Notes: generated by a model not told the origin, from the sequence alone. 38,534 bases of DNA from Helochares maculicollis (GCA_033557835.1 JAWQRO010000464.1:1-38534); one strand, 5' to 3'. Shown: positions 22,807-35,955, numbered from the stretch's first letter. Numbers and translations: made by a program.

Positions 22807-25800
22807 TTTATTAGTTTCTACTCATACTATACCACCCAAAATAATTTAATGCATAGAATTTGCTATCCAAATATAGATTTAATGTAGAAAGCATCAATTT
22901 GGTTGAGCAGAACATCGAACAAAATTTTATGGCCTAACATTAGCTGAACGTAGTTTGGAGAAAATGTTTGCTTTTGCGTTGTCTATTGGGGAAATTAGAC
23001 AATCATCCAAAGTTTAACTTGAAATGAATCTAGAGAATGATCAGATCTGGTTTGAAGTACCAAACGCTGTAGTGGGATCAAATGATCACTACTTTGCTCT
23101 TGTGCAACCAATTTCATTAGGAATTTAAACTCGGTGGACTGTATAACAATGATTATATAGAAAGTAATACTCTACAAATTATCCTACAATATTTAAAACT
23201 AGGTCTCGTTTGTACAGCATCTTACTTAGCTCTATACCCTGAACTAACAACTTATTCCTGCACCTAATTCTAATAATTACTGGAGGTGGGGGCGCCACTC
23301 CCTCCCTTCGACAATCACCTTGCGCCCAATGAGACGCAACAGAGAGTAAATGTTGTAGGAAGACGGTTTCTCTTGCAAAGAGCCCCTGATATATGCCTTC
23401 ATTGTCTAATGACTACTTTTAAAAGACTTTTGGATAGATGTCGCATTTTCAAAAGCAAACCCACGTAATCTGCTAATTCTGTCATTTCATCTTTAAATTT
23501 AAAGTATGAGAGCATCAGAATTTCTACAGAATCATGACTTTACGTATATTTAATTAAAAGTGTCATCCAGCAGGATGTTAAACAAAATGGATTATGCCCA
23601 TGATCAGCGACTTTTGAATTAGAGGCAGTTTTGTAGAAAAATAGCTGGATTCACTTCATGACTTTTAGAAAAAATAGATTTTCTAAAAACCGCCAAACAT
23701 GTAATTTTAATGAAGAATCACTAGTATTTTCCTAAACTGCAGCATCAGTCGTGTCTGAGATAGCGATACCTCTATTGAGCAACCTTTCAGCTACATTTTA
23801 AGTTACATTTTCGAAAAATAGCTGAGTCAAAAGTTCTTTGCTTTTAATGCTGAATATATAATAAAGTGATTTAACGGGTTTTGAGATACTTGTGCCTTTC
23901 TAAGATAAATACTTATCACCCATTTGCTTTTTTGTTAATTAGATTTTTCAACAACGGGATATGTTTGAATGCAGATTCTAAAATTTTGACTTAATGTATC
24001 CAATATTTTAGACTTGGAGATCTAAGGCCTTGAGAACACAAATCAATTGTCATTTACACCTCAGTTGAGAATGAAACTACCAAAAGTTTTGGCAAAACTA
24101 TATGAACAACACATCTGTAAAATTGGAGTCTCTTCCGTTCAGCCGTTTAAGCTAGGCGTTGGAGAGTTTGTGCACCAAATAATAACAACACAAGTTAATT
24201 GTAAAATGCCTTCTTTAAGAAAGTGAGTGAATAATTTCATAAAGTATTGAAGATGTGTTGATGAATGATAACTTCAAAAGAGGAAGTCGGAGATAGGCTT
24301 CATTGCTAACAGAGCTGTATTTTACACAGTTTATCTGTTTCTATTACAGTTTTCAAGAGTATGATAAAGATTTAGATTTTTCATCTCTGTGATCTCTGTG
24401 CAGAAATAAAACATTTTAAGACAGCAAATCTTAGTCAAACATAGACTACGTAAAACAAACTTTGTAAAGCATGTATATAGTTTATAAGAGAGTTTGAAAA
24501 TTTCAGTTTCTCAATTCTCACATTGATTAAAATGTAAGAATCTTGTGCAAAGCACTCGATATCATGACTATTTGAGGATCAATGTGATTCCCAATTATTA
24601 TTCAACGATCTATAGAGACAGATGAAGTTTTATAGTTGAAACCAACGGTACTAAAAGCATTTCTCAAACCCGGAGAGGGGGCTGAGGAAATAACACTAGT
24701 GTTCGAAAGCGCAAAAAGTCAAAAAATCTACTACTTGGGTAATCGCCTGTGTACATAATATTTTAAAAAGAGTGGGCTAAAGCCCTTCAAGCGTCAAAGA
24801 GGAGCATAACAACACGACTTCAGTAAGTGAATAATGCCATAAAAGAAAATTATGATGCGTTTTACATTAGTACTAGCGCAATAAACGTAATGACTGAGGT
24901 CCTTTGTAAAAGCGGCAACTTTAACTCAATATAGCAAAGCAGCACCCTGACTTCCATGTTCACCACTTTAATTTCAAGCTCTAGTTATTTCCGCTACTCC
25001 AGAAAAGTGTTGCGAACCTTCTAAATTTACTTAAGTAATTTAAGGCAAATTTTTCTTACTTCAATTATTTGCATTCGTATTTACTTTAATGAATTAATTT
25101 GGATGTGTTATGAGAAGCAAAAATCTTGAAGATTTCAATTCGGGATGAAAGGAAGAGTTTTCTTTTGTAGGCTTCCGAACGATTGTGGAATTGGAGTGTA
25201 TGTTATAAGTAGAGGACGACTGGGTTGCCGGCAATTGTTGGGTTGTGTTCAGTGCGGCAGAAAAGCTGCCGCTCCGCTTAACCCTGATAGCCTCGGTTAA
25301 AAGGGGGATAAAGAGGAACGATGGCAATAAAAGCTCGATCACTACGCACACGACTCGAGTGGAACGGGGAAAGAACAACACAAACATAATCGTTTCGAAC
25401 CCAAATTTAACATTTTCCGATTCCAATACACAAACAATGTACAGTGCCCTTCCTCTCCCTCCACCCCTTTCACCAAAATTACGCAGCTGTTCGGTTATTC
25501 CAAACAAATTCGGTTTAAAAAATACACTTTCCTTCTTTACGACCTCTATCTGAATTTTACGGCTAATTGGACATCACTTACCGCGTAAATAAACGAGGAG
25601 GTGGAGGGAGATGTCCAACTTTCTTCGCTTGTTTGGAGGAGACGTCGCCATTTTTGATATTAAAAATTCCGGAGCGGATTTAATGATATGTTAGTCGGGA
25701 ATTTCCAAATGAAAGCACTAAAGTTTCGAATTTGTATCAAAGGGAAGTGCCGTGTTTAGATGGTCTTGTTACATTAAATTTGCTCTGATTTACTCTAGTA

Positions 25801-26039
25801 ATATTATTGTTCCTTTACATTATTTCTCCCCAGATTGGATTTATTCTATACTGCAGTTCAGATATGGGAACGCCTTTATATATCTATCTGCAAGAGTACG
25901 CTTGCTCCTGACAACAAATACCTGATGCTTGCCCCAGTGCTTTCCGTTTAATTTTCACCAATATCATATTTTGAAATTTCTTGTTTTCAACATTAAGTTT
26001 TTTACAATTATCTAAAAATATCTATTTTTTTACATTCCC
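22807..26039. other. Non-coding DNA, probably intronic or intergenic
   Basis: No recognisable gene, RNA or transposon. 25180-25560 is richer in G+C and has overlapping frames on both strands (25094-25507 minus, 25245-25553 plus), neither with a family motif. It also contains a 7-base-arm hairpin at 25254-25272. A short GC-rich segment near 23281-23340 has no coding support. Confidence 0.45.
25254..25272. repeat. Perfect 7-base inverted repeat, 5-base loop
   Basis: GCGGCAG, AAAAG, CTGCCGC. The GC-rich arms stand out in AT-rich DNA and could fold into a stable hairpin. It resembles an intrinsic terminator only in outline and has no such meaning in a nuclear genome. Confidence 0.5.
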
Positions 26040-26660
26040 GTATACGAAATATAGTAAAGGGAAGGTATTGGAATCGAGATTTTGCCCGATCTTCAAGTTT
26101 TGGGTACCCCTGAGCTCATTTTGACCATTTTTGGCATATTATCTGTGTGTGTGTAAACACAATAGTGATCGAGCCATTTGAGGTGGAGTGACGAAATTTG
26201 GCCTACGGTTATTATCGTAAAATCTTAGACCAGTATCAACTTTTGAGGCATGTAGAACGACCGTAAGTATTTTTTTACCAACACAGTTTTGCAATTTCTA
26301 CAAGTAAACTAGTCTTTGAAATTAAGATAACCGATTTAAATTTTGTGCTTGTCTTAAACGTAGCAAAAAGTTGTCAGATACAAAGTTTCATCATGATCGG
26401 AACACCGGAAGTGTTATATTTATAGCCTTGAAAATTCCAATTTTAGTAGGCCTTGGAATAAAAAAAGTTTACAAAACAAAAAAAAAACATGCTTAAAATT
26501 GTAAAATTAGCAATAAGAAGTCGTTCCGTCTGTATTTGAAAACCGGAAGTGGGACTTTATCGGAACAAATTTGATTTTGTAGTGACATTTTAAAATAGGA
26601 CCCTTCGCAAAGACAACAAGCGTTCAATTTTAGAGACTACTTATCTCTTAAGTAGTTTTT
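26040..26660. repeat. Probable interspersed repeat of unknown family
   Basis: The style of this stretch differs from its surroundings. It has a TGTGTGTGTG run near 26145, GTGACGAAATTTGG near 26190, and the phrases GATCGGAACACCGGAAGTG (26396-26414) and AACCGGAAGTGG (26540-26551), each about 25-30 bases after an A-rich or exponent-like stretch. Internally repeated CGGAA(N)CCGGAAGTG phrases of this kind are common in degenerate insect interspersed repeats. I found no coding sequence, termini or target duplication, so the limits are approximate and the call rests on general appearance. Confidence 0.3.
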
Positions 26661-28249
26661 ATTTTTTTTTAATACAAGGTATTGCATATTACATTTAGTT
26701 ATATAAAAATTGCTATGTACTGAAAAACTATTGAATATTTCTTATGAACCTATTAATTAGTTGTTTATATGCATTGATGCATTCGTAAATTATGAAAATT
26801 GAAAATATTTTATTTTTACATCGCATGTAGGTATTTGTTATATTGTTATTATTAATCTCAGGTACTTTTAAGCAGTACATATATTTATACGGCAATATTG
26901 CGTAGATGCTCTCGAGATTTTTAAAATGCGTGGTATAAATCAAAGCTACTATTATATAAATTACTCGGCTTTGTCTACCTAGTTAGTCTGTGTTTAGCTC
27001 GATTTATCAAGTACTGTTGTGAAATGTGGCGCGTTTTAATTACATTAGGGTTAGAGCGTTGCTCAGTTAGTTTATTGCAGGGGTGATAAAGAAATGTTGA
27101 GTAAAAGGAAATGTAAGTAATTTTTTATTTCCAGGGTCGTGTATGCGTTAGGGTTTGTTATTTATATTTCATTCTGTTCTGGGGTGATTTAGATGTATCT
27201 GCTTGATGTCTTAATAAGCTAAAAATTTGCAAAACCTTGTCTACCAGCACATAAAATCATGATTCGCCCGTCCAAATTGTCGACTTTGTGCGGAAAAAAT
27301 GCTCCTATTTTCGAGACCTGCGCAAGTATATTGTGACAATAAATTAGTTTGGGTGTATTTTCACTTTTCTTGCCCTCTCCTGAACAATTTGTTTTGCATG
27401 TTGTACACAAGTATTGCCTGTTATTTTTGATTTGAACCTACTGTTCTGCATGAGCGCTCCGCTGAATTGTATTCGTTGGTAAAGCTCTATTTATAGCACT
27501 ATTATTTTACGTGTAATTTTTAATTGGGTTGCCCTAGTAACTCAGCAATTTCCACGCAAATTTGCTTTGTTCAAATCCCACATTGCATAAATACGGAGTT
27601 TAATTGACTCAAAATTTATTTCGAAAAGTCATCCTCTCTAATTTATCTGCATTTTGTAATGAAATTCCAATGTAACATGATACGTGATATTTAATTACTG
27701 AACTGTAGTGAATATAGACTTGCAAACAATTACATACCATACACATGCACTCCTGAAAGTTTCTGCAATATAAACGTTATTAAGCGTAATTTAAAGGAAG
27801 GGGAACAGAATAAGAAACATATATTTATATACTGTGTTATTGCAGAGATATTTTAGAAAATTTCTCCTTTACGCAGTGAACTGATACGATTGTTTTAAAA
27901 ACGATATTTAATTTGTGTACATGTGCTAATCTTGGTGAATAACTAAAAACGCGATATGTAGAAATTAATGTTATATTCTAAATTAGCCAGCCAAACTCAT
28001 TAATTTCGATTAAACTAATACAAATAAATCTCCACCCCTGGAACATTTCTAGTAAAATATAGATAAAAATCTATTTTTCTAGGTCCTTTCATTCTACCTT
28101 AGACCTAAAAATTTCCTAAAATCTCTTTCGAACTTATATTACAAAAATTTTTGATTAAATCCCAATAGTTTCAATGACTATTAATCGTTAACTGATCCTA
28201 CTGGGACACAACAAATAATCTTTCAAATGCCTTCGAGTTCAAATTAATT
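26661..28249. other. Non-coding AT-rich DNA
   Basis: No gene is supported. It contains the second copy of a 30-base dispersed motif at 26863-26892 and a weak tRNA-like stretch near 27530-27585, which is discussed under findings and not called as a tRNA. Confidence 0.45.
26863..26892 (+). repeat. Short dispersed repeat, copy 2
   Basis: Partner of 2089-2118 (27 of 30 bases identical), in the same orientation, nearly 25 kb away. Confidence 0.45.
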
Positions 28250-31200
28250 TTGACATGCTTTCATGGGAATAATCTGAAGCTTAAATTAGCGGTAAAACTC
28301 CTCAATCTCTGAATATTAGCGTCAATTACAAATCGTTGAAAAGTTAGAAATTAAATGCTGCTAATTTTAATCCTAAATTCTGAGAGACATTTTAAAAGTC
28401 GGTGGATTAATCTTGAACATATTTAACGAAAAAGCAACGAAACTGTCTCCTAAAAAATGTAGTAGAAGTCTAGAATGTTAATCATGAAAGTCAAGAAAAC
28501 CTATCGTTTATAGGTCCATCAACATCCATACTAATCCATATCTAAGATGACACACAATTCAATACCAATTGCTGTGGACATCTTGTATTCAACCATAAAA
28601 CCAAAATAAACTTTCAATAATCTAATAAGTTAATTTTGTTTTCATTTAAGAACAATTGCGATCTTAAAAATCTAACTATTGAGATGTAATCATGAAAGTT
28701 ATACAAATTAAGCCTGAAGTCTTTAGTGTCATTTAAGATAAAAATTGCAGTTAACCTTTGAAAAGTACTTAAAATCCACCATTAGAATAAGTTAATCGTG
28801 GTGTTAATTTGAAAATGCTTTACAGGTAAGTCGAAAATAAATTTTAAGAAATTTCCAGAATTGCTTATAGGGCCAAATTTAAAAGAAATTGTTTATGTTT
28901 TTGTCCCTGCAGATAATATAAACCATATCGACGTAATATCTCATCAAAACAAATCACGATTACAAATTCAATGCATTCCTTTCAGTGTATTTTGTATAGT
29001 GATAACCAGAAAGTATAATAATAAAAATGAATAACATCTAAGTTTTGAACCCCAAAAATATTGAGGATTTTTAATGAATCTGACCTTTGAGACTGTCTTT
29101 GAAATACATAAAAAAATCCCGCAAATAATTCTTCAAAACATAAGAAAGAGAAGTATAAAGCTTGTAAAATATAATTTTAATATGCTGACAAGAGCGACTT
29201 ATGGCTATAAATTGCAGTCAAAATCTACATTATTGTAAATTATGAAAAGATCCTTTATTGATATTAAACAAAACTAATTTGTCGCAAATATAAAAACTTA
29301 GAACAAACAATTTCAGGAATTAACGCATGAAAATTGCCAAAAACTCTCATTACTAATAATGAAGCTCGTAAAAATTCTGACCGAGATGCTTTTTAAAGCA
29401 ATTTATTGGGATAAATTACCTATAATACAACGATAGAATAAGTATCCACAACTACTGTTGGAAATTTCAGTAAACAGTTAAAAAAATTGTAACATATTTC
29501 TGACTTTGGGGAATAGAAATTCAGGTCAAGTTTGAGTATGGAGCAATTATCAGAGCATGAACCAGGAACCAGAAAAATCGAAAAAATTGTTTTCTAAAAA
29601 ATCTCCAGAGTTGATCATGAAAGTGGTATAAGTTAAGCATGAACAACCTATAGAAAAATTCAAGAAACGAAATTGTAATCAACGGTTGAAAAGTCCATAA
29701 GATATACCATGAGAATAAGTTAATCATGATGTTAATTTTAAAATGCCTTAACGGTAAATGGAAAACATAGTTTGAGAAATCTCAATAATTGTTTATAGCA
29801 TAAAAATTTAAAGATATTTTATATGTTTATGTCACTACAGACAATATAAATCATGTGCACGAAATAGATCATAATCACCAATTTAATGTATTCCCTTTAG
29901 TGTACTTTGTATATCTGGGGAATATGGTAATAAAAATAAATAAAATCTAGGTGTTGAACCACAAATATAAATCCTGCTAAGAGTTTGAGGATTTTTAGTG
30001 AATCTAAATTCTAAGACTGTCTCTGAAGTATATGAAGGAATTCTCCAAATAATTCATTAAAACATAAGAAAATGTCAATAGAAAAACTGGAAAAACTTTA
30101 CAACGCAAACAATTTTTACAAAAAGCATCTACGGAGTAAAAGCGCCTGAACATATTAAATGGTAATTATAAAACTTGTATATCTAATTTTGACATGCCGA
30201 CATGAGCGACTTATGGCAATAAATTGCAGTCAAAATGTACATAATTGCAAATTACGGAAAGGTCCTTTGTTGATATCAAATAAAAATAATTCGTCACAAA
30301 TTTAAAACCTGACAAATGAAAACCATTCTGGAAATACATAAAACCAAACAACTTAAAACGAATTTACGGACGAAAATCGCCAAAAACCGTCATTATTAAT
30401 GACGAGGCTCGTAACAATTCTGTCCGATGCGCTTTTGAAAGCAATTGAATGAAATAAATTGCAGTCATAGATACCTATAATACAACAATTGAATAGGCAA
30501 CCACGGCCAATGTTGGAATCTTTCAATAAACCGTTATAAAATTGTATCAAATTTATGCCTTTGACGAATACAAATTCAGATCAAGTTTGAGTCTGGAACA
30601 ATCAGCAGATCAATCATAAGTCAGGAACCAGAAAAAAACGAAGAAATTGTTTCCTAAAATATTTCGACAGTTGATCATCAGTCGTTAAGCTTGAACAACC
30701 TGCAGAATCATTCAAGGAACGGAATTGTAATCAACAATTGACACATTTATAAAATCTACCATGAGAATAAGTTAATCATTGTAAAATGCGTTAAAGGTAA
30801 ATGGAAAACAAATTTTGAGAAATCTCAATAATTTACTACAGCATCAAATTTAAAAGATATATCTTATGTTTATGTCACTAAAAACAATATAAATCATGTG
30901 GGCGAAATAGATCTTCAAAACAGATCATAATCACGAATTCAATGCATTCCCTTTAGTATACTTCGCGTATACGGGAATATAATAATGAAAATTAATAAAA
31001 TCAAAGTTTTGAACCGCACACGAATGCTTCTAAGGGTTTTTAATGAATCTAAAGTTTGAGACTGTCATTGAAATATATAAACAAAGTTTGCAAATATTTC
31101 TTAAAAAACAAAAAAAAGTGGCAGTAGAAAAACATACCCGGAAAAATATATCAACTTAAACGATTTTCAAACAAAAATATCTTCTGACTAAAAGTGCCTA

Positions 31201-31441
31201 AGAGTGCTCATGATAATGGTTACAAAATATTATTTTGATAAAATTAACACAATAGTAAATTATGAAAAGGTTCTTATTCGATATAACAGAAAAATAATTC
31301 GTCGCAAATGTAAAAGCTGACAAACGAAAACTTCTCTGGAAATATAGAAAGAAATCTAAATAACTTAACGAATTTACGCACTAAAAACACAAATATCAAC
31401 ATTATTAATAACGAAATTTGAAACAGTTGTCTGACATCTAA

Positions 31442-31880
31442 GTTTTGAACCGCAAATAAAGCTTGCTAAGATTTTGAGCATTTTTAGTGAATTTAAATTC
31501 TAAGACTGCCTTTGAAGTGTATGAAAGAATCCTGCAAATAAATCATCAAAACAAAAGAAAATGACAATAGAAAAACTATCTTACATTACAACTCAAACGA
31601 TTTTTACACGAAACCACCTTCTGACGAAAAGCACCTAAACATATTAAACTGTAATTATAAAACTTGTAAAAGCTAATTCTGATATGCTAACAAGAGTGAT
31701 TTATGGCAATAAATTGAAGTAAAAATTAATACAATAGTAAATTATGAAAAGATATTTAATTAATGTTACAGAAAAATAATTCGTGGAAAATGTAAAAAAT
31801 TGACAAATGAAAACCATTCTGAAAATACATAAAACCAAACAACTTAAATCGTATTTACGCACAAAAATCGCCAAAAACCG
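31442..31880 (+). repeat. Internal duplication within tandem unit 3
   Basis: A second copy of the segment starting GTTTTGAACCGCA begins 436 bases after the first (31006). It follows the junction words CAGTTGTCTGACATCTAAG. Unit 4 has the same junction. Confidence 0.75.
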
Positions 31881-32983
31881 TAATTATTAATGACGAGGCT
31901 CGTAAAAATTCTGTTCGATATGCTTTTGAAAGCAATTGAATGAAATAAATTGCAGTCATAGTTACCTATAATACAACAATTGAATAGGCAACCACAGCCA
32001 ATGTTGAAATCTTTCAATAAACCGTTATAAAATTGTAACAAATTTATGACTTTGACGATTACAAATTAAGATCAAGTTTAAGTCTGGAACAATCAGCAGA
32101 TCAATCATGAATCAGGACCCAAAAAAAAACGAAGAAATTGTTTCCTAAAATATTTCGACAGTTGATCATCAAAGTCGTTAAGCCTGAATAACCTGCAGAA
32201 TCATTCAAGGAACAGAATTGTAATCAACAATTGAAAAATTTATATCATCTACCATTAGAATAAGTTAATCATGATGTTCATTTTAAAATGCGTTAAAGGT
32301 AAATGGAAAACAAATTGTGAGAAATCTCAATAATTTACTATAGCATCAAATTTAAAAGATATTTCTTATGTTTATGTCACTAAAAACAATATAAATCATG
32401 TGGGTGAAATAGATCCTCAAAACAGATCATAATCACGAATCCAATGCATTCCCTTTAGTGTACTTCGCGTATACGGGAATATAATAGTAAAAATTAATAA
32501 AATCAAACTTTTGAACCGCACACGAATGCTTCTAAAGTTTTAAGGGTTTTTAATGATTCTAAATTCTGAGACTGTCATTGAAATATATAAACGAATCATG
32601 AAAATATTGCTTCAAAACAAAAGAAAGTGGCAGTAGAAAAACCTATCCGGAAAAACGTAACAACAAACGATTTTCAAACAAAAGCATCTTCTAACTAAAA
32701 GCGTCTAAAAATATTAAATTTTAATTATAACGCTCATAAAATCTGATTCCGATATGCTAACAAGAGTGATTTATGGCAATAAGTTGCAAAAAAAATTAAC
32801 ACTATAGTAAATTATGAAAAGGTTCTTGATTTATATTACAGAAAAATAATTCGCAAATGTAAAAACTGGCAAACGAAAACTTTTCTGGAAATACATAAAA
32901 CAACGACAACGAATATATGCACGAAAAACGCCAAAAACCGTCATTATTAATGAAGAATTCCGAAACAGTTGTCTGATATCTAA

Positions 32984-33360
32984 GTTTTGAATCGCAAATA
33001 AATCTTGCTAATATTTTAAGGATTTTTAGTAAATCTAAATTCTAAGACTATTTTTGAAGTTTATAAAAGAATCCTGCAAATAATTCTTAAAAACAATAGA
33101 AAATGACAATAGAAAAACTATCTTACGTTACATATATTTAATGGTAATTATAAAGCTTGTAAAATCTAATTCTGATAGGCTAATAAGAGTGATTTATGGC
33201 AATAAATTGCAGTAAAAATTAATACAATATTAAATTACGAAAAATAGTTCGTTGCAAATATAAAAACTTTCAAACGAAAACCTTTCTGGAAATTCATAAA
33301 ACTTAACAACTTAACGAATGTCCGCAAAAAAACGCCAAACACCGTCTTTATTAATGATGA
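32984..33360 (+). repeat. Internal duplication within tandem unit 4
   Basis: A second copy of the GTTTTGAA(C/T)CGCA segment begins 476 bases after the first (32508), preceded by CAGTTGTCTGATATCTAAG. This is the same junction as in unit 3, so both units descend from one rearranged unit. Confidence 0.75.
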
Positions 33361-33667
33361 AGCTCTTAACAATTCATTCAGACATTCTTTCGAGAGCAAT
33401 TTAATGATTCAAAATGTAGTCACATTTAACTAGAATACGGCAATAGAACCGTCGATTTCGGTCAAACTTGGAAACATTAATTAGCCGTTGTTAAATTGTA
33501 ACAAATTTATGACTTTGACGAATACAAACTTAGGTCAAGTTTGAGTCTGGAAAGATCAGCAAATCAATTATGAATCAAGAATAAGGAAATAAGCTCGAGA
33601 ATTGAGTATAAAAGTCGTATAAGTTAAGTATGAACTTCATTGTAAAAATTTCAGTAACCAAATTGTA

Positions 33668-34411
33668 CCAGTAATGTAGCATTTTGCAGTTTGGTGGCGC
33701 CCAAAAAGAAGATACCTATAACCATTACCCTGTACATTTATGCGAATTATACAAGGTTGAGCTGGGGCAGTCTCTCCTTTCGGGGAAGGAACAAAAAAGC
33801 TAGAAGAGCACGAGGCTAGGAAAAAGGTAGTTTTTCTGAAGAAAACGCGAAAGACAAAAGTCAATTAGCGGTCAGGAGGATCCGTTTGGTTTTGGATGGA
33901 ACAATTAAGAGGCGAGGTGTCCCACTTTCCTGGACAGCATCGCCGCTTAGGCAGATTAAATTGTGCAAAATAAGTTGCTCAAACGGGGCCCCAAAATTGG
34001 ATTTGGTCACCTTTTTTGACAGGCCTATCAGGTATTCTTGTGCTAGAATTGTCGAGTAAGTTGATTGGGGATCCATAATTGTAGGATTTGGTGGTTATTT
34101 TGGGCAAAGCAAAGACCTAACCGAGAATATTAGGGATAACTTTTGGCCAATTTTATTTTCTATTATCATATTTTCTGTGATATTTTTTCCCCACACTTTT
34201 TGTATTTTTTACATGTGTTTTATGTGAGAAAATTTTTAGCTATACTTTTTATTTACGATTATATTAAAGTTTAGTAGCAAAGTACTTCTGTTTTGTACTT
34301 TACCCTACGTCTTAGCGCAGCACTGGTCAAGTCTAAGGCGAGGATTTAATTTCTATCACGAAAATTATAACGACTCACGTAACACTACATCATTCAAGGC
34401 AAGAAATTGTA
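33668..34411. mobile_element. Unidentified 744-base insertion in tandem unit 5
   Basis: Compared with units that lack it (AAATTGTAATCAACGGTTG near 29655), this unit is interrupted right after AAATTGTA (33660-33667) and resumes after a second AAATTGTA (34404-34411). The longer flanks TTCAGTAACCAAATTGTA and TTCAAGGCAAGAAATTGTA both match the uninterrupted site TTCAAGAAACGAAATTGTA. A target duplication of 8 to about 19 bases is therefore likely. The insert is more GC-rich in its first half, which has the boxes AAGGTTGAGCTGGGGCAGTC, GTCAGGAGGATCCGTTTGG and GGCGAGGTGTCCCAC, and is T-rich in its second half. It has no poly(A), inverted repeats or coding domain that I can recognise. The short minus-strand frames (33637-33864, 33861-34076) are not supported as genes. 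Confidence 0.65.
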
Positions 34412-35245
34412 GCCAACCATTGAAAAGTTAATTAAATCTTTAATGAAAATAAGTTAATCATGATGTTATTTTTACAATGCCTTGAAGGCAAATCGGAAAA
34501 AAGCATCAAATTTAAAAGATATTTTATATGTTTATGTCACTAATGACAATATAAATCATATGGACGAAATATATCCTCAAAACATCATAATCACGAACTC
34601 AATGCATTCCTTTTAGTTTACTTTGTATAGTAATAACCAAGGAATATAACAATCGAAATGAATAAAATCCAAGTTTTGAACCGCACTTGAATGCTTCTAA
34701 AGTTTTAAGGATTTTTAATAAATTTAAACTCTAAGACTGTCATTAAAGTACATAAAAGAATCATGCAAATACTTCTTCAAAACAGAAAAAAGCGATAGTA
34801 AGAAATCTATTTGGAAAAACATAACAACTTAAACGATTTTCAAACAAAATCATCGTCTGACTAAAAGTGCCGAAAAATATTGAATGGTTATGATAAAGCT
34901 TATAAAATCTAATTCTGACATGTCAAAAAGAGAGATTTCGAGCAATAAATTCCAGTCATAATTAAATTAAGTAAAGTTCTTTAATATTTTATATAAATAA
35001 TTCGTTGCAATTAAAAAAACTGATACATGAAACAATAGAACAGGCGATCACAGACAATGTTGGAAACTACAATCAAACGTAAAATTATAACAATTTCAGG
35101 TCAAGTTAGAGTTTGGAAAAATTAGCACATCAATCATGAATCAGGAATAAGGGAAATCAAATAAATTGTCTCCTAAAAAAGTTTCAAGAATTGATCATGA
35201 AAGTCGTATAAGTTAAGTCTGAAAAATCTCGGTACCCAAAATATA

Positions 35246-35955
35246 CCAGTACATTTTGCCTTTTATCATTACCCTCTATATTTATGCGAACCATACAAGG
35301 TTGAGCTGGAGCAGTCTCTTTTTTCGTGGAAGGAAGAAAAGAGCACGAGGCCAGGAAAAAGATATTTTTTCTGAAGACAACATAATAAACAAAAGTTAAT
35401 TTGGAGTCAGGAGGATCCGTTTTGTTTTGGATGGAACAACTAAGAGGCGAGGTGTCCCACCTTCCTGGACAGTATTTCCGTTTGGACGAGTAAATTGAGG
35501 AAATTATAAGTTGATTACGACCCAGAGGAGATAAAGTCCGTAGCTGCCCATACGGGGTCCCAAAATTGGATTTAGAGACATTTTTGAGAGACCCATCAGG
35601 TATTTCTTTACTAGACATTTTTTATGTCGAGTAGATTGATTGCGAATCCATAATTGTAGGTTTGTGTGATATTTGGGGTAATGTAAAGACTCTACTGAGA
35701 ATATTAGGGGTTATTTTGGCCTGATCTCATTTTGTTTTATCATATTATCTGTGATATTTTTGTTCACATTCTTTTATGCGACAATGTTTTTGAGCTATAT
35801 TTATTATGAACGATTATATTAAGTTTATTAGCAATGTAGTATTATTTTGTTAGTTTGTATTTTAAACTAAGTTCTAGCGCAGCACTCGTACAAGTCTAAC
35901 GCAAAGATTAAAATTCCATCATGAAAATTATAACGACTACATCATTCAAATTGTA
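35246..35955. mobile_element. Second copy of the unidentified insertion, in tandem unit 6
   Basis: It carries the same ordered boxes as 33668-34411 (AAGGTTGAGCTGGAGCAGTC, GTCAGGAGGATCCGTTTTG, GGCGAGGTGTCCCAC, then GCGCAGCACT near the end) at the same place in its unit, about 1.54-1.58 kb away. A deletion of about 40-50 bases near the left end and scattered substitutions distinguish it. The shared position shows that it was copied with the unit and did not insert independently. Confidence 0.7.

Noticed and set aside
25094..25553. Overlapping frames of 137 (minus) and 102 (plus) codons.
   Set aside because: Neither has a family motif or splice context; overlap on both strands suggests GC-richer non-coding DNA with few stops.
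30353..32041. Two similar 65-codon minus-strand frames at 30353-30550 and 31844-32041, as a possible small gene family.
   Set aside because: They are equivalent parts of neighbouring tandem units. By eye about 14 base differences give 12 amino-acid changes, so nothing is protecting a protein.
33637..35618. Related minus-strand frames (sharing APAQPC and FFLASCS) as a transposon protein.
   Set aside because: They lie in the two copies of one insertion. The frames are broken differently, run across the insertion boundary and match no known domain.
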